Of a DNA stretch of 34,085 nucleotides, positions 15,928-24,099 are shown in pieces. Numbering within the stretch: position 1 is the first letter of the stretch; each line of letters opens with the position of its first letter. Source of the DNA: CAZFJG01 sp964410915 (GTDB lineage: Bacteria > Synergistota > Synergistia > Synergistales > JAFGMB01); NCBI GenBank assembly GCA_964410915.1, contig CAYPIU010000016.1, positions 1-34,085 on the forward strand, written 5' to 3'. A program made the position numbers and the translations under genes. The notes below the pieces were generated by a model, which saw only the letters and a program-made list of their open reading frames with translations, was not told the DNA's origin and did no database searches.

Positions 15928-16035
15928 GAACTTTTCCAAAAGTAGGCATTGTTGAACAATAGTCTTCGGCAAAGTCTGCCAGGCAACAACTTTCTCTCAC
16001 AAGGGCCGGGATGAATTCATCCCGGTTTCGATTTG
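15928..16035 (+). ncRNA. Candidate small regulatory RNA
   Basis: The orphan promoter would start an RNA near 15928. Within the next ~100 nt are ATTGTTgAACAAT, GGCAaagtcTGCC and a perfect 20-nt palindrome CCGGGATGAATTCATCCCGG (16006-16025) followed by TTTCGATTT, which may act as a weak terminator. There is no ribosome site or plausible reading frame. The RNA is inferred from promoter-plus-hairpin architecture only; the U tract is interrupted, so the 3' end is uncertain. Confidence 0.35.
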
Positions 16036-16079
16036 TCAAAACTGCCGTAACACTTCGTTGATCCTAAGCTTAGAGGACT

Positions 16080-17660
16080 TTAAACAGCGCTTTGCTCGAT
16101 CTCCCCGATTTTCTCCTCAAATCCAAAGATAGTTTCGTCCATATCTTCTATGGCCTTGTCCAGTTGGTCCATTCCACTGAAATTATAGCCACGGGGCAGT
16201 CGGTTCGCATAACGTTTTATTTTGAGAAGAGCCTGCAGAAAATTCCTTTCATAGGGGGAGAGGATCTCCGAGGCTACCAGAGCGTGAGGTTTATCTTCGT
16301 AGAAAAAGAGAAGGCCCATTTCAAGGTTCTCTTCAGGTGTCATTTCTTCGTACCATATATCTGCGAGAAGTAACCGAAATTGCTTTCTCTCACTTTTGGA
16401 AACCAGCTTTCTAACACCTCTGTCAATCTTTTTAAGTTCCGTTCCAAGTTCACTCGATATAATATCCGGGTCCATTACTGGCAGTGAACACTTCGCGATG
16501 TAACTTGCTTCCTCATGAATGGAAACTTCTTTTCTCAGCAGTTTCCCATATGCAGGTCTTAGTGAGACTGTTGCCCTTTCAGGTTGAGCGCGAGTTAGCC
16601 TTCTGAATATCTGTGCGGTGTTTGCTTCTCTCTGTTCGCAGGGGGAATTAGTTAGCCATGTTACATATCCAGTATCAAAAAGTCCCTTTCTTCCGGCTCT
16701 ACCGGCCATTTGCAGAAAATCATTTTTACTTATGGGTTCCCTGTTATGGTACATTACCAGCTGGCCGAAGATTGCATATTCCGCAGGAAGGTTTACACCG
16801 AGGGCCAGGGCATTAGTACCGACCACAACATCTATGATCCTTTCCCTGAAAGCAGATTCCGCCAGAAGTTTTTCTTTGGGAAGCATCCCCCCGTGATATA
16901 TGCCTACACCGCGGAGAAGGGGCATTGGTACATTGTCTACACCCAGTATCCGGGCTATTTCATAAAGTCTGTGGCGTTCGCTGCTTTTAACACGCTTACG
17001 TTTTCGGGCAAGTCTGAAAGCAAGCATCGAAGCACCTTTTTGTGAAAAAACAAATAAAAGTGCATCATGTATCTTTTCCAGCTTTAAGCCTTTTTTTACA
17101 TTAAATACCAGCTTTGTTACTCTCTGATGGTTTTCATAAGTCAGAAAATTTCTGTGAGTAAGTCTTGAAAGGTATTCTCCAACCGAGGATGTTCCCCCAA
17201 ATGTAGCAGACATAACCAGTATTCTGGAAGAAGCATCGGTTTGTCCAATTCCGTCAATATATGCTCTTGCCCGATGGGGGTCAGAAAAAATATAGTGGAA
17301 TTCGTCAATTATCAGTTTCTGATCGGGGAGAGATGAATATTTCAGGGTATAGATCTCCTGAGTGCAGCAAAGTATACGGGCAGTTGAGTTCCTTTTAAAA
17401 TCTCCTGTTTCAATACCAACATCAAAGCCAAGTTTTCGAAGATCCATGTATCTTTCATTGCTGAGTGCTTTTATGGGTGCAGTAAATATTATTCTTTCAT
17501 GTCCAGGGTTCCTGACTTTACCGTCTATTCCCAGCAACCCTGCCCAAAGATATGCTACAAGTGTTTTACCTGATCCGGTGGGGGCTGAGAGAACGGCATT
17601 ACGGTTCCTGATCTCCCCGAAAGCATTTACCTGCCAGTCATATAGTTCGAAGGTTGTCAT
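16080..17660 (-). CDS. Ski2-like DExH superfamily II helicase
   Basis: 526-aa ATP-dependent nucleic-acid helicase. Motif I is APTGSGKT (26-33), motif II DEFH (119-122) in KLIIDEFHYIF, motif III SAT (151-153), and motif VI QMAGRAGRKG (317-326). Motif V-like GTNALALGVNLP precedes motif VI. The C-terminal third lacks recognisable extra domains and is shorter than in eukaryotic Ski2 or archaeal Hel308 proteins. The chosen ATG (17660) has GAAAGGATC 8 nt upstream; an ATG at 17693 has no such site. It may be involved in RNA processing or DNA repair. It lies downstream of the TnpB-derived gene in the same direction, with 141 nt between them and no clear terminator. Confidence 0.9.
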   Translation of the reverse strand: MTTFELYDWQVNAFGEIRNRNAVLSAPTGSGKTLVAYLWAGLLGIDGKVRNPGHERIIFTAPIKALSNERYMDLRKLGFDVGIETGDFKRNSTARILCCTQEIYTLKYSSLPDQKLIIDEFHYIFSDPHRARAYIDGIGQTDASSRILVMSATFGGTSSVGEYLSRLTHRNFLTYENHQRVTKLVFNVKKGLKLEKIHDALLFVFSQKGASMLAFRLARKRKRVKSSERHRLYEIARILGVDNVPMPLLRGVGIYHGGMLPKEKLLAESAFRERIIDVVVGTNALALGVNLPAEYAIFGQLVMYHNREPISKNDFLQMAGRAGRKGLFDTGYVTWLTNSPCEQREANTAQIFRRLTRAQPERATVSLRPAYGKLLRKEVSIHEEASYIAKCSLPVMDPDIISSELGTELKKIDRGVRKLVSKSERKQFRLLLADIWYEEMTPEENLEMGLLFFYEDKPHALVASEILSPYERNFLQALLKIKRYANRLPRGYNFSGMDQLDKAIEDMDETIFGFEEKIGEIEQSAV

Positions 17661-17801
17661 CAAAAGATCCTTTCCGGTGGAATGTATGACCATTTTACAT
17701 TATGTGGCAGATAATAGCTCACCAACGTTTTTCTCATTACGGGACCCTTGTGGCATTTTTGTTACTTATTTGAATATCTATGAACGAGAACTGTAAATGA
17801 T

Positions 17802-18587
17802 TCAATTTATCAAGTGATATTCGTTTGAAAAAAGGTCCTCTCTTTCTTGTGGAAAGAGAAGTCGAGAATTTCTGAAAGAGATCTCGGTTGCTATTTTAAC
17901 AGGTATTCTCTGCTGGTCCTGTTTTTCAGGGAAAACCGGAATAAAAGGTTCCTTCCAGAGCTTGTTCTCAAGTATAGTGTCTGCGAAGTGGTCTCCAAAG
18001 ATAATTCGTCCAATATTAATGGCAGCATTTATATCCCTGTCAAGAAGGTTTCCGGAACTGCTCATGTATTGTTTTCCTCTGAGATGTCCTGGTCTGGATT
18101 TTCTTCTGAATCTTTTTGTGCCATTATATTCAATGCTTTCAAGCGCTAAAGCATCTATCTGACTTGTAAAAGACTCATCAGCCAGTTTTACCTCTATTCC
18201 TGCCAATGAACACAGGAATCTGAGGGCGTTAACAAGATGGAGAGTAATATTTAGATAGGGATTATCCCGGAGAGATTTGTATCTTACTTTGTAAGGGTTC
18301 TTTACAGAACGGTTTCCCAGCGCCAGTGTGCGTATCCCTTTTTCATTGCAATAATTTACGATGAACTGGCATCTGGATAAAATATAATTATTCAGAAAGG
18401 CAAGTTCTGTATCCAGTTTCGGGGAGGTTTTTTTAGCGATATTTCTGATGTTTTTTATCCGGGATCTTTCAAGGGTATTTCTTATCAGCATTGGCCGTTC
18501 TTCAGGTATATTACTTACTACAGCAAAAAGAGACCGCTCACCCATATCAATAGCTATACCGGGTTGTTGAGCTTTTTTACTTTTCAT
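17802..18587 (-). CDS. Short TnpB-derived RuvC-domain protein (no N-terminal domains, no zinc finger)
   Basis: 261-aa protein that starts directly at the RuvC-like nuclease fold of IS200/IS605-type TnpB. RuvC-I is GIAIDMGERSLFAVVS (D14). RuvC-III is LLDRDINAAINIGR (D185). The strand that carries the catalytic Glu in ordinary TnpB reads TLALGNRSVK with Gly instead. A Glu (E138) lies in KLADESFTSQIDAL, the position used by zinc-finger-less, rearranged-active-site TnpB variants, so activity is not excluded. The CxxC zinc finger is absent, as are the ~120 or more N-terminal residues (WED/REC). A strong GAGGAGGATTTATT site precedes the ATG, and only ~50 nt separate it from an upstream terminator, so the short form is likely deliberate or selected. 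No TnpA or element ends were seen. Confidence 0.82.
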   Translation of the reverse strand: MKSKKAQQPGIAIDMGERSLFAVVSNIPEERPMLIRNTLERSRIKNIRNIAKKTSPKLDTELAFLNNYILSRCQFIVNYCNEKGIRTLALGNRSVKNPYKVRYKSLRDNPYLNITLHLVNALRFLCSLAGIEVKLADESFTSQIDALALESIEYNGTKRFRRKSRPGHLRGKQYMSSSGNLLDRDINAAINIGRIIFGDHFADTILENKLWKEPFIPVFPEKQDQQRIPVKIATEISFRNSRLLFPQEREDLFSNEYHLIN

Positions 18588-18638
18588 AATAAATCCTCCT
18601 CTCGGTATAAGGAAAAATTATCGATTCAAAACCTGAAC

Positions 18639-18676
18639 AAAAAAGGGCGGCAGACTTTATGGTCAGTCAGCCGCCC
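18639..18676 (-). terminator. Intrinsic terminator/attenuator before the TnpB-derived gene
   Basis: Read on the minus strand, GGGCGGC (18676-18670) pairs with GCCGCCC (18651-18645); an extra GACT/AGTC pairing extends the stem, and six T follow. It lies between a promoter and the TnpB-derived gene, so readthrough or regulated antitermination would be needed to express that gene from this promoter. Confidence 0.85.
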
Positions 18677-18737
18677 ATGAGTTTTTTACAGTTCTTTGTT
18701 GATCCCTTTGATTTTTCCGTTCAGTACGTGAACTCAT
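18663..18737 (-). CDS. 24-codon basic leader ORF overlapping the terminator
   Basis: A short open frame beginning MSSRTERKNQRDQQR and ending NSWAAD. The ATG is 10 nt after AAGGAG. Its last codons (TGG GCG GCT GAC TGA) form the 5' arm of the terminator hairpin, so a ribosome finishing the ORF would cover that arm and could favour readthrough into the TnpB-derived gene. It may be a leader peptide or a small basic protein. No amino-acid run typical of biosynthetic attenuators is present; Arg and Gln are enriched. Confidence 0.45.
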   Translation of the reverse strand: MSSRTERKNQRDQQRTVKNSWAAD

Positions 18738-18799
18738 CAAAGCACAACTCCTTAATTCAGAACCCGGAAAATAAGATCTATATTCTCTTCTTAATACTA

Positions 18800-18828
18800 A
18801 ATATAGTGTTAAATGATCTCCTGGTCAA
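18800..18828 (-). promoter_or_regulatory. Promoter of the leader ORF / TnpB-derived gene
   Basis: On the minus strand TTGACC (18828-18823), a 17-nt spacer and TATATT (18805-18800) make a good sigma-70-type promoter. Transcription would begin near 18793 and first cross the 24-codon ORF and the intrinsic terminator. Confidence 0.6.
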
Positions 18829-19088
18829 GGAAAAAACACTAATTGTAACATTGTCGTTATATTAATAACTAAATTTGTTAACTATTTCCACATTTGAAAA
18901 GTTTCTATTCTGCGTATGCTTTTTTCTCTTTTCTTCTCCAGGGAGCTCAGTTTTGATATACTCTGGTTATGTTCTATTCAGCTCAATATAACGATAGCTG
19001 GATAAAACAGGAAATAGTATATTTGCGTTTATATCGACAATGAATTTATCAAATGGACATTTGTATTCAGCGGAGGTGTTTATAAAAG
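18829..19088. other. Divergent intergenic region before polX
   Basis: AT-rich DNA between the minus-strand leader promoter and the polX start. I see no open frame with a ribosome site. A TTGATA lies near 18954, but no convincing -10 pair follows at standard spacing. GCGGAGGTG provides the polX ribosome site. Confidence 0.5.
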
Positions 19089-20828
19089 ATGACTCAAATA
19101 TCGAACCGGGATGTCGAGAGGCTTTTGAAAAATATCTCTACACTTCTTGAAATAAAAGGAGAAACCCGTTTCAGGGTCAATGCTTATCGCAATGCTGCCG
19201 AAAGTATTGCTCAGGCGGGAGGTGATCTGAAAGATCTTGTCGAAAAAGGAGATCTCAATGATCTTCCGGGTATAGGCAAAGCAATAGGTGACAAGATAAC
19301 AGAATATGTAAATACGGGTAAGCTGGACTATTACGACAAATTGTGTGAAGAAGTTCCTGAAGACCTTCTCACCCTTTCAGATCTACCGGGGATGGGACCC
19401 AAAAGAGTCAAGGCTGTTTGGGAAAAGCTTGGGATTACTGATATCAGGGGGTTGAAAAAAGCGGCACAGGACCAGAGAGTACAGGAACTTGAGGGTTTTG
19501 GACCGAAGATCGAGGAAAAGATCCTTGAGGCATTAGACCAGAAGAAGAAAAGTGTATCCGATCAGAGATATTCTCTTGGTGATGCCTGGTTCCAGGCCCA
19601 GCGGATAATTGCAAAGTTAAAGAAGGATCCCTCTGTTATAAAGATATCTGCAGGAGGTTCTGTCAGAAGAATGAAAGCTTCTGTAGGTGATGTGGATATC
19701 CTTGTAGCATCAGATAGGCCAGAGGATGTTATGGACCTTTTTACGTCCATGAAAGAAACAGAAAAAGTATTGTTGAAAGGTAGTACAAAAACAAGCGTAA
19801 AGGTTGAAAATGGAATGCAGGTCGATCTCAGGGTAGTTGAGCCTGCCTGCTGGGGTACTGCACTGCAATATTTTACTGGAAGTCAGGAACACAATGTGAA
19901 AATGAGGGAACTCTCCCTTAAAAAGGGGTTCAGCCTTAGCGAGTATGCGCTGTCACCGGTAAAAGAAGGACAGGATATGTTTTTTGAAAAGGAGTCTGAT
20001 CTTTACAGGTATTTAGGTCTTCAGTGGATCCCTCCGGAACTGAGGGAGAGCTGGGGAGAAGTGGAAATGGCAAAACAAAACAGGATACCCCAACTTGTCT
20101 CTTTATCAGATATCAAGGGAGATCTCCAGTCGCATTCTGATTGGAGTGATGGAAGGAATACCCTCTATGAAATGGCTCGAACAGCATATGCAAATGGACT
20201 GGAGTATCTTCTTGTCACAGATCATTCCAGTGGACTTGGCATTGCTCATGGTATCTCGGGATCAAAGCTCATGGAACAGGTTGAAGAAATTGAGCGGATC
20301 AATTCAGAGTTTAATGACAGCTTCAGGCTCTTGAAGGGTATAGAGGTCGAAGTCAAGAGCGATGGTACTCTTGATCTCAATGAGAATGTGCTTAAAGAAC
20401 TTGATATCGTTGTAGCTGGTATACACAGTTCTCTTCGGCAGGAAAGAAAAAGGATAACAGATAGATATTTAGCTACGGTTCAAAACCCTCTGGTTCATAT
20501 TCTTGCACATCCCACCGGCAGATTGATCGGATCAAGAGAAGAAACTGATGTTGACTGGGATCAGGTTTTTAGAGCAGCTGCAGAAAACAGGACACTTCTT
20601 GAGATAAATTCAAATCCCATGAGACTTGATCTTCCAGGTAGATTGATAAGAAGGGCCAGAGAGTTTGGATGTCTTTTTGTTATAAATACTGATGCACATT
20701 CCACGGAGGATCTCAACCATTTAATATTTGGTGTCGGAACTGCAGGAAGAGGACTTCTAACTAAGGAGGATGTATTAAATACCAGTTCTGTGGGAAATGT
20801 CCTGTCATACATAAAGGATAAACCCTGA
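19089..20828 (+). CDS. polX: DNA polymerase X family protein with PHP domain
   Basis: 579-aa bacterial/archaeal PolX, a gap-filling repair polymerase with 3'-5' exonuclease and AP-endonuclease-type PHP activity. The N-terminal 8-kDa-like domain carries helix-hairpin-helix elements (DLPGIGKAIGDKI, DLPGMGPKRVK, LEGFGPKIEEKI). The nucleotidyltransferase core has GGSVRRMKASVGDVDILVAS with the catalytic Asp pair in DVDIL and a third in VDLRVVE. The C-terminal PHP domain has SHSDWSDG, LLVTDHS, HILAHPTGR and VINTDAHST. The length matches the family. GGAGGTG precedes the ATG. It is divergent from the TnpB-derived gene. Confidence 0.96.
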   Translation: MTQISNRDVERLLKNISTLLEIKGETRFRVNAYRNAAESIAQAGGDLKDLVEKGDLNDLPGIGKAIGDKITEYVNTGKLDYYDKLCEEVPEDLLTLSDLPGMGPKRVKAVWEKLGITDIRGLKKAAQDQRVQELEGFGPKIEEKILEALDQKKKSVSDQRYSLGDAWFQAQRIIAKLKKDPSVIKISAGGSVRRMKASVGDVDILVASDRPEDVMDLFTSMKETEKVLLKGSTKTSVKVENGMQVDLRVVEPACWGTALQYFTGSQEHNVKMRELSLKKGFSLSEYALSPVKEGQDMFFEKESDLYRYLGLQWIPPELRESWGEVEMAKQNRIPQLVSLSDIKGDLQSHSDWSDGRNTLYEMARTAYANGLEYLLVTDHSSGLGIAHGISGSKLMEQVEEIERINSEFNDSFRLLKGIEVEVKSDGTLDLNENVLKELDIVVAGIHSSLRQERKRITDRYLATVQNPLVHILAHPTGRLIGSREETDVDWDQVFRAAAENRTLLEINSNPMRLDLPGRLIRRAREFGCLFVINTDAHSTEDLNHLIFGVGTAGRGLLTKEDVLNTSSVGNVLSYIKDKP

Positions 20829-20841
20829 ACAGGGTATAGTA

Positions 20842-20889
20842 TTACAGTTGAAAATCCAGGAACTTCTTTTTATCCAGTGTTAACTGTAA
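20842..20889. repeat. Inverted repeat downstream of polX
   Basis: TTACAGTT (20842-20849) and AACTGTAA (20882-20889) are exact inverted copies 32 nt apart in the polX-sdaAB gap. There is no U tract, so it is not an obvious terminator. It may be an operator pair for the serine dehydratase operon. Confidence 0.3.
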
Positions 20890-21006
20890 GTTTGGTTAGA
20901 AAATGAAGACTTTTCAAAAGATCTATGTTATAAAGCTGATCTGGAAAGGCTCAAAATAGGAAAATAATGATATATTCTTTCGAAAAAGATAAAGGAAGTG
21001 ATATTG

Positions 21007-21681
21007 ATGTCTCTGGGTGATGTTATAGGACCAGTAATGATCGGACCTTCTTCAAGCCATACTGCTGGTGCTGCCAGACTTGGTGATCTGGCCAGGATTT
21101 GTCTGGGTGCTCCATTGTCAAATGTTAAAATTTTCCTTCGTGGAAGTTTCCTGAAAACGGCAAAGGGGCATGGGACCGACAAGGCTCTTCTGGCAGGTCT
21201 GATGGGTTTCCAACCCGACGATCCACGGATAAGGGATGCTTTCAATGAAGCGGGATCCAGAGGACTTGTTTACAGTTTTATGGGTGAAGACGTTGATGGC
21301 GCACATCCCAATTCAGTAAGGTTCGAGTTGTTCTCATCCGACGGGCAGACAATGGAAGTTACAGGTGCATCAATTGGAGGCGGAGCAGTCGAGATCAGGG
21401 AGATAGATGGCTTCAAGGTCAATATCAGTGGTGAATATCCAACTCTTGTAACATGTCATAAGGATGTTCCTGGAGTGGTGGCATCATTAAGCCATTACCT
21501 TGCAGGGGCAGGTATAAACATTGCTACTGTGACACTTTCCAGAAAATCACGTTCAGGAATGGCTTCAATGGTAGTTGAAATGGATAATCCCATCTCTCAG
21601 AGTGACATTGATTCCATAGTTACCGAAAATAATGCAGTTTTAAAAGCCTTTGTCCTTCACTCGGATGGAGGTGATGCATAA
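21007..21681 (+). CDS. sdaAB: L-serine ammonia-lyase, iron-sulfur-dependent, beta subunit
   Basis: 224-aa beta subunit of the oxygen-sensitive [4Fe-4S] L-serine dehydratase, which turns L-serine into pyruvate and ammonia. The N-terminus has the family hallmark DVIGPVMIGPSSSHTAGAARLG, and TAKGHGTDKALLAGLMGF follows. The C-terminal ~70 residues form an ACT-like domain (VPGVVASLSHYLAGAGINIATVTLSR). ATG at 21007 gives the usual MSLGDVIGPV start; GTG (20998) and TTG (21004) are in frame but crowd the AAAGGAAG site. Its stop overlaps the alpha-subunit ATG by one base (TAATG), indicating coupled translation. Confidence 0.96.
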   Translation: MSLGDVIGPVMIGPSSSHTAGAARLGDLARICLGAPLSNVKIFLRGSFLKTAKGHGTDKALLAGLMGFQPDDPRIRDAFNEAGSRGLVYSFMGEDVDGAHPNSVRFELFSSDGQTMEVTGASIGGGAVEIREIDGFKVNISGEYPTLVTCHKDVPGVVASLSHYLAGAGINIATVTLSRKSRSGMASMVVEMDNPISQSDIDSIVTENNAVLKAFVLHSDGGDA

Positions 21682-22541
21682 TGAGATCCTTTAAAGAGAT
21701 AATTGAGATATGTGAAAGTCAAAAACTTTCTTTTCCGGAGGCTGTGCTGTTTCTTCAAAGCGAGGAAGAGGGTAAAGATAAGGCTAAGATATTTTCTCTT
21801 ATGGAAGATCGTCTTGAAGATATGGGTAGAAGCGTCGAAGAGGCCCTTTCAGGTACATGGAACGGCATGTTATCAAGTGACCCGACATCACTGATGTCTG
21901 ATTATTTCAATTCTAACGATCCCCTTTCGGGGAGTTTTATTTTCAGGGCATGTCAGATCTCCATGTCCGTGGCCTCATGTAATTCCTGTATGGGCAGAAT
22001 AGTAGCTGCTCCAACTGCTGGAAGCTGCGGTATAATTCCAGGTCTGCTTTTTTCCTGGAAAGAAAAAGAGAGGTTATGCACCTGTGAACTTACAAATGCT
22101 CTTATAACTGCTGCAGGAGTGGGTGAGGTAATTGCAAAAAGAGCTACCCTTGCAGGAGCGGAAGGCGGTTGTCAGGCTGAGTGTGGATCTGCAGCTGCAA
22201 TGGGTTCAGCGGCCCTTGTCTATCTGAGAAATGGTTCAGCCGAAGCTATTACACAATCTGCAGCTATTACGATCAAATCTGTAATGGGGCTGGTATGTGA
22301 TCCCGTTGCAGGCCTGGTCGAGATCCCGTGTATCAAGCGCAACGGTACACTTGTCTCTCTCGCAGCAATAAGTGCCGACATGGCTCTTGCCGGTGTAAAT
22401 TCAATGATCCCGCCTGATGAAGTTCTGGACGCTATGTCAAAAGTGGGTAAAAGTATTCCGGAGACATTAAGGGAAACAGGTCTTGGCGGAGTTGCTGCTA
22501 CGGATACCGGGAAAAGGCTTGCAGAAAAACTGGGTCAGTAA
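21681..22541 (+). CDS. sdaAA: L-serine ammonia-lyase, iron-sulfur-dependent, alpha subunit
   Basis: 286-aa catalytic subunit. Conserved cysteines for the [4Fe-4S] cluster and active site occur in SCNSCMGRIVAAPTAGSCGIIPG, GGCQAECGSAAAMGSAAL and VCDPVAGLVEIPCIKRNG. The split alpha/beta form is typical of Gram-positive and many anaerobic bacteria. It overlaps sdaAB by one base and faces an amino-acid/sodium symporter across a shared terminator, fitting a serine or alanine catabolic locus. Confidence 0.96.
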   Translation: MRSFKEIIEICESQKLSFPEAVLFLQSEEEGKDKAKIFSLMEDRLEDMGRSVEEALSGTWNGMLSSDPTSLMSDYFNSNDPLSGSFIFRACQISMSVASCNSCMGRIVAAPTAGSCGIIPGLLFSWKEKERLCTCELTNALITAAGVGEVIAKRATLAGAEGGCQAECGSAAAMGSAALVYLRNGSAEAITQSAAITIKSVMGLVCDPVAGLVEIPCIKRNGTLVSLAAISADMALAGVNSMIPPDEVLDAMSKVGKSIPETLRETGLGGVAATDTGKRLAEKLGQ

Positions 22542-22549
22542 ATTAAAAG

Positions 22550-22571
22550 GGCTGGTCTGATAAGACCAGCC
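22550..22571. terminator. Bidirectional terminator between sdaAA and the AGCS symporter
   Basis: GGCTGGTCT (22550-22558), a GATA loop and AGACCAGCC (22563-22571) form a perfect 9-bp stem. On the minus strand it is followed by CTTTTAATTT; the plus-strand T tract is weaker. Confidence 0.8.
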
Positions 22572-22599
22572 TTAAACTTGCCGCCTTTTTGTCTTTATC

Positions 22600-23973
22600 C
22601 TACCAATCCGCTGATTTTCTCTTTACATCAAACTCTTTGACAAGTTCTCTCATCTTTCCTGAGAGCCATAACAGCGCTATAAGGTTAGGCGCTGCCATCA
22701 AACCGTTCATAGTATCGGAGAGATTCCAGATATTACCCAGGAATTTTCCTCCGCCGCCTGCTGCTCCGACGACAACTACTACTATCCAGAGTATTTTATA
22801 TACAGGTGCAACTTTGGGGCCGAATATGTACCTTGCACTTGTATCACCATACCAGTACCAGCCGAGGATAGTAGAGAAAGCGAACATTGCCAGGCCTATA
22901 GCCAGGGTCATGATACCTACCTGTCCAAGAACCGTTTCGAATGCTGAAAGTGTCAGCTGTGCTCCTGTCAACTCCGGATTTCCCGTGAGTACTCCAGTTA
23001 CCATAATTGCGGTAATAGTAAGAGTACAGATCACAATGGTATCAAGGAAAACTTCAAAGAGACCATATGCGCCCTGACGGCAGGGGTGGTTTGTTACGGC
23101 AGTTGCGTGGACCATGGGTGCGGATCCAAGCCCGGCTTCGTTCGAAAAGATACCTCTTGCAACACCTTTTGTCATTGCCATTTTTATTGTCCATCCAGCA
23201 ATGGCTCCTGGCATGGCCATTGGATCAGAGAAAGCATATTTTATGGCGTCGCTCCATGCCGGTATTATCATATTGCTGTTAAGGGCTATAACAACTATCG
23301 CCCCGAAGAAATAGAATACTGCCATAAAAGGAACAAGATAGGTAGTTACATGGGCTATTCTGGTTATACCGCCAATGATTACAAGGGCGATAAGAACAGC
23401 CACAATTACTCCTGTTATGTAGTGCGGAACATTGAAGGCAAGATTCATGGCTTCTGCAACGGAGTTTGCCTGAATTGCATTTCCGATACCAAAGGCTGCG
23501 AACATTGAGAAGAAGGCGAAAAGCCAGGCAAGCCATTTCTGCCCTGTCCCGTGTTCAAGGACATACATGGTACCTCCACGCCAGTTACCTTCTTCGTCTT
23601 TTCTCCTGAAGTGTACGGCCAGGGCAACTTCGGAGAATTTGGTTGTCATGCCGAAAATAGCTGTGATGAGCATCCAGACAAGGGCGCCCGGACCACCAAG
23701 ATGAACTGCCGTAGCAGCTCCTGCTATATTCCCTGATCCGAGAGTTGAAGCAAGAGCAGTAGACAAAGCTCCAAATGAAGTTATTGTGCCTTCACCTTTT
23801 GCTTGTTTACCCAGATTACCAAAAACTTCACTGAACATCAGGCCAAAATAACGTACCTGTGGGAAACCAAGTACTACAGTAAGATAAACACCCGTTCCAA
23901 GGAGAAGAGTGATCATCCAGGGTCCCCAGACTATACCGTTAATCATGCCATTAATTCGCATAATGGCTTCCAT
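22600..23973 (-). CDS. AGCS family sodium:alanine/amino-acid symporter
   Basis: 457-aa secondary transporter with about eleven hydrophobic segments. Family motifs include GEGTITSFGALSTALASTLGSGNIAGAATAVHLGGPGALVWMLITAIFGM and, later, GIFSNEAGLGSAPMVHATAVTNHP. It probably imports alanine, glycine or serine with Na+ (or H+). The start at MEAIMRING is set by GAAGGGGGGAAT upstream. It converges on the serine dehydratase operon, giving a likely uptake-and-deamination pair. The 5' region carries a strong palindrome but no riboswitch that I recognise. Confidence 0.95.
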   Translation of the reverse strand: MEAIMRINGMINGIVWGPWMITLLLGTGVYLTVVLGFPQVRYFGLMFSEVFGNLGKQAKGEGTITSFGALSTALASTLGSGNIAGAATAVHLGGPGALVWMLITAIFGMTTKFSEVALAVHFRRKDEEGNWRGGTMYVLEHGTGQKWLAWLFAFFSMFAAFGIGNAIQANSVAEAMNLAFNVPHYITGVIVAVLIALVIIGGITRIAHVTTYLVPFMAVFYFFGAIVVIALNSNMIIPAWSDAIKYAFSDPMAMPGAIAGWTIKMAMTKGVARGIFSNEAGLGSAPMVHATAVTNHPCRQGAYGLFEVFLDTIVICTLTITAIMVTGVLTGNPELTGAQLTLSAFETVLGQVGIMTLAIGLAMFAFSTILGWYWYGDTSARYIFGPKVAPVYKILWIVVVVVGAAGGGGKFLGNIWNLSDTMNGLMAAPNLIALLWLSGKMRELVKEFDVKRKSADW

Positions 23974-24099
23974 CTGAAAAATTCCCCCCTTCAGTTAAAA
24001 ACAAAACAATAAACAAAAACAGTTAACGCTGTGTTAGTTGGAAGAATGAGTGTGAAAGACAAACAAGGCGGCAAGTAAACTGAATTGCTGGTAACGGTT

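Larger units (their letters stand above)
15682..16079. other. Convergent intergenic region, no protein gene seen
   Basis: About 400 nt lie between the diguanylate cyclase and helicase stops. I see no convincing open frame with a ribosome site; a 68-codon minus-strand frame starts at a TTG without one. The stretch contains a short ACCAG/CTGGT hairpin just after the cyclase, an inverted repeat, a near-consensus plus-strand promoter and a large palindrome, described as a candidate small RNA. Confidence 0.6.

Noticed and set aside
15833..16039. 68-codon minus-strand ORF in the cyclase/helicase gap
   Set aside because: It starts at TTG without a ribosome site, has no recognisable domain and overlaps the hairpin-rich candidate RNA.
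17694..17801. Guide (omega) RNA at the 3' end of the TnpB-derived gene
   Set aside because: Only a weak TTGAAT/ATTCAA pairing is visible and no element end or conserved stem could be recognised, so it is not listed as a feature.
20823..20836. CCCT-gaac-AGGG hairpin at the polX stop as a terminator
   Set aside because: The stem is only 4 bp with no T tract.
22589..23536. Several long ORFs opposite the symporter gene
   Set aside because: They are shadows of the strongly biased symporter coding frame, with no ribosome sites or family motifs.
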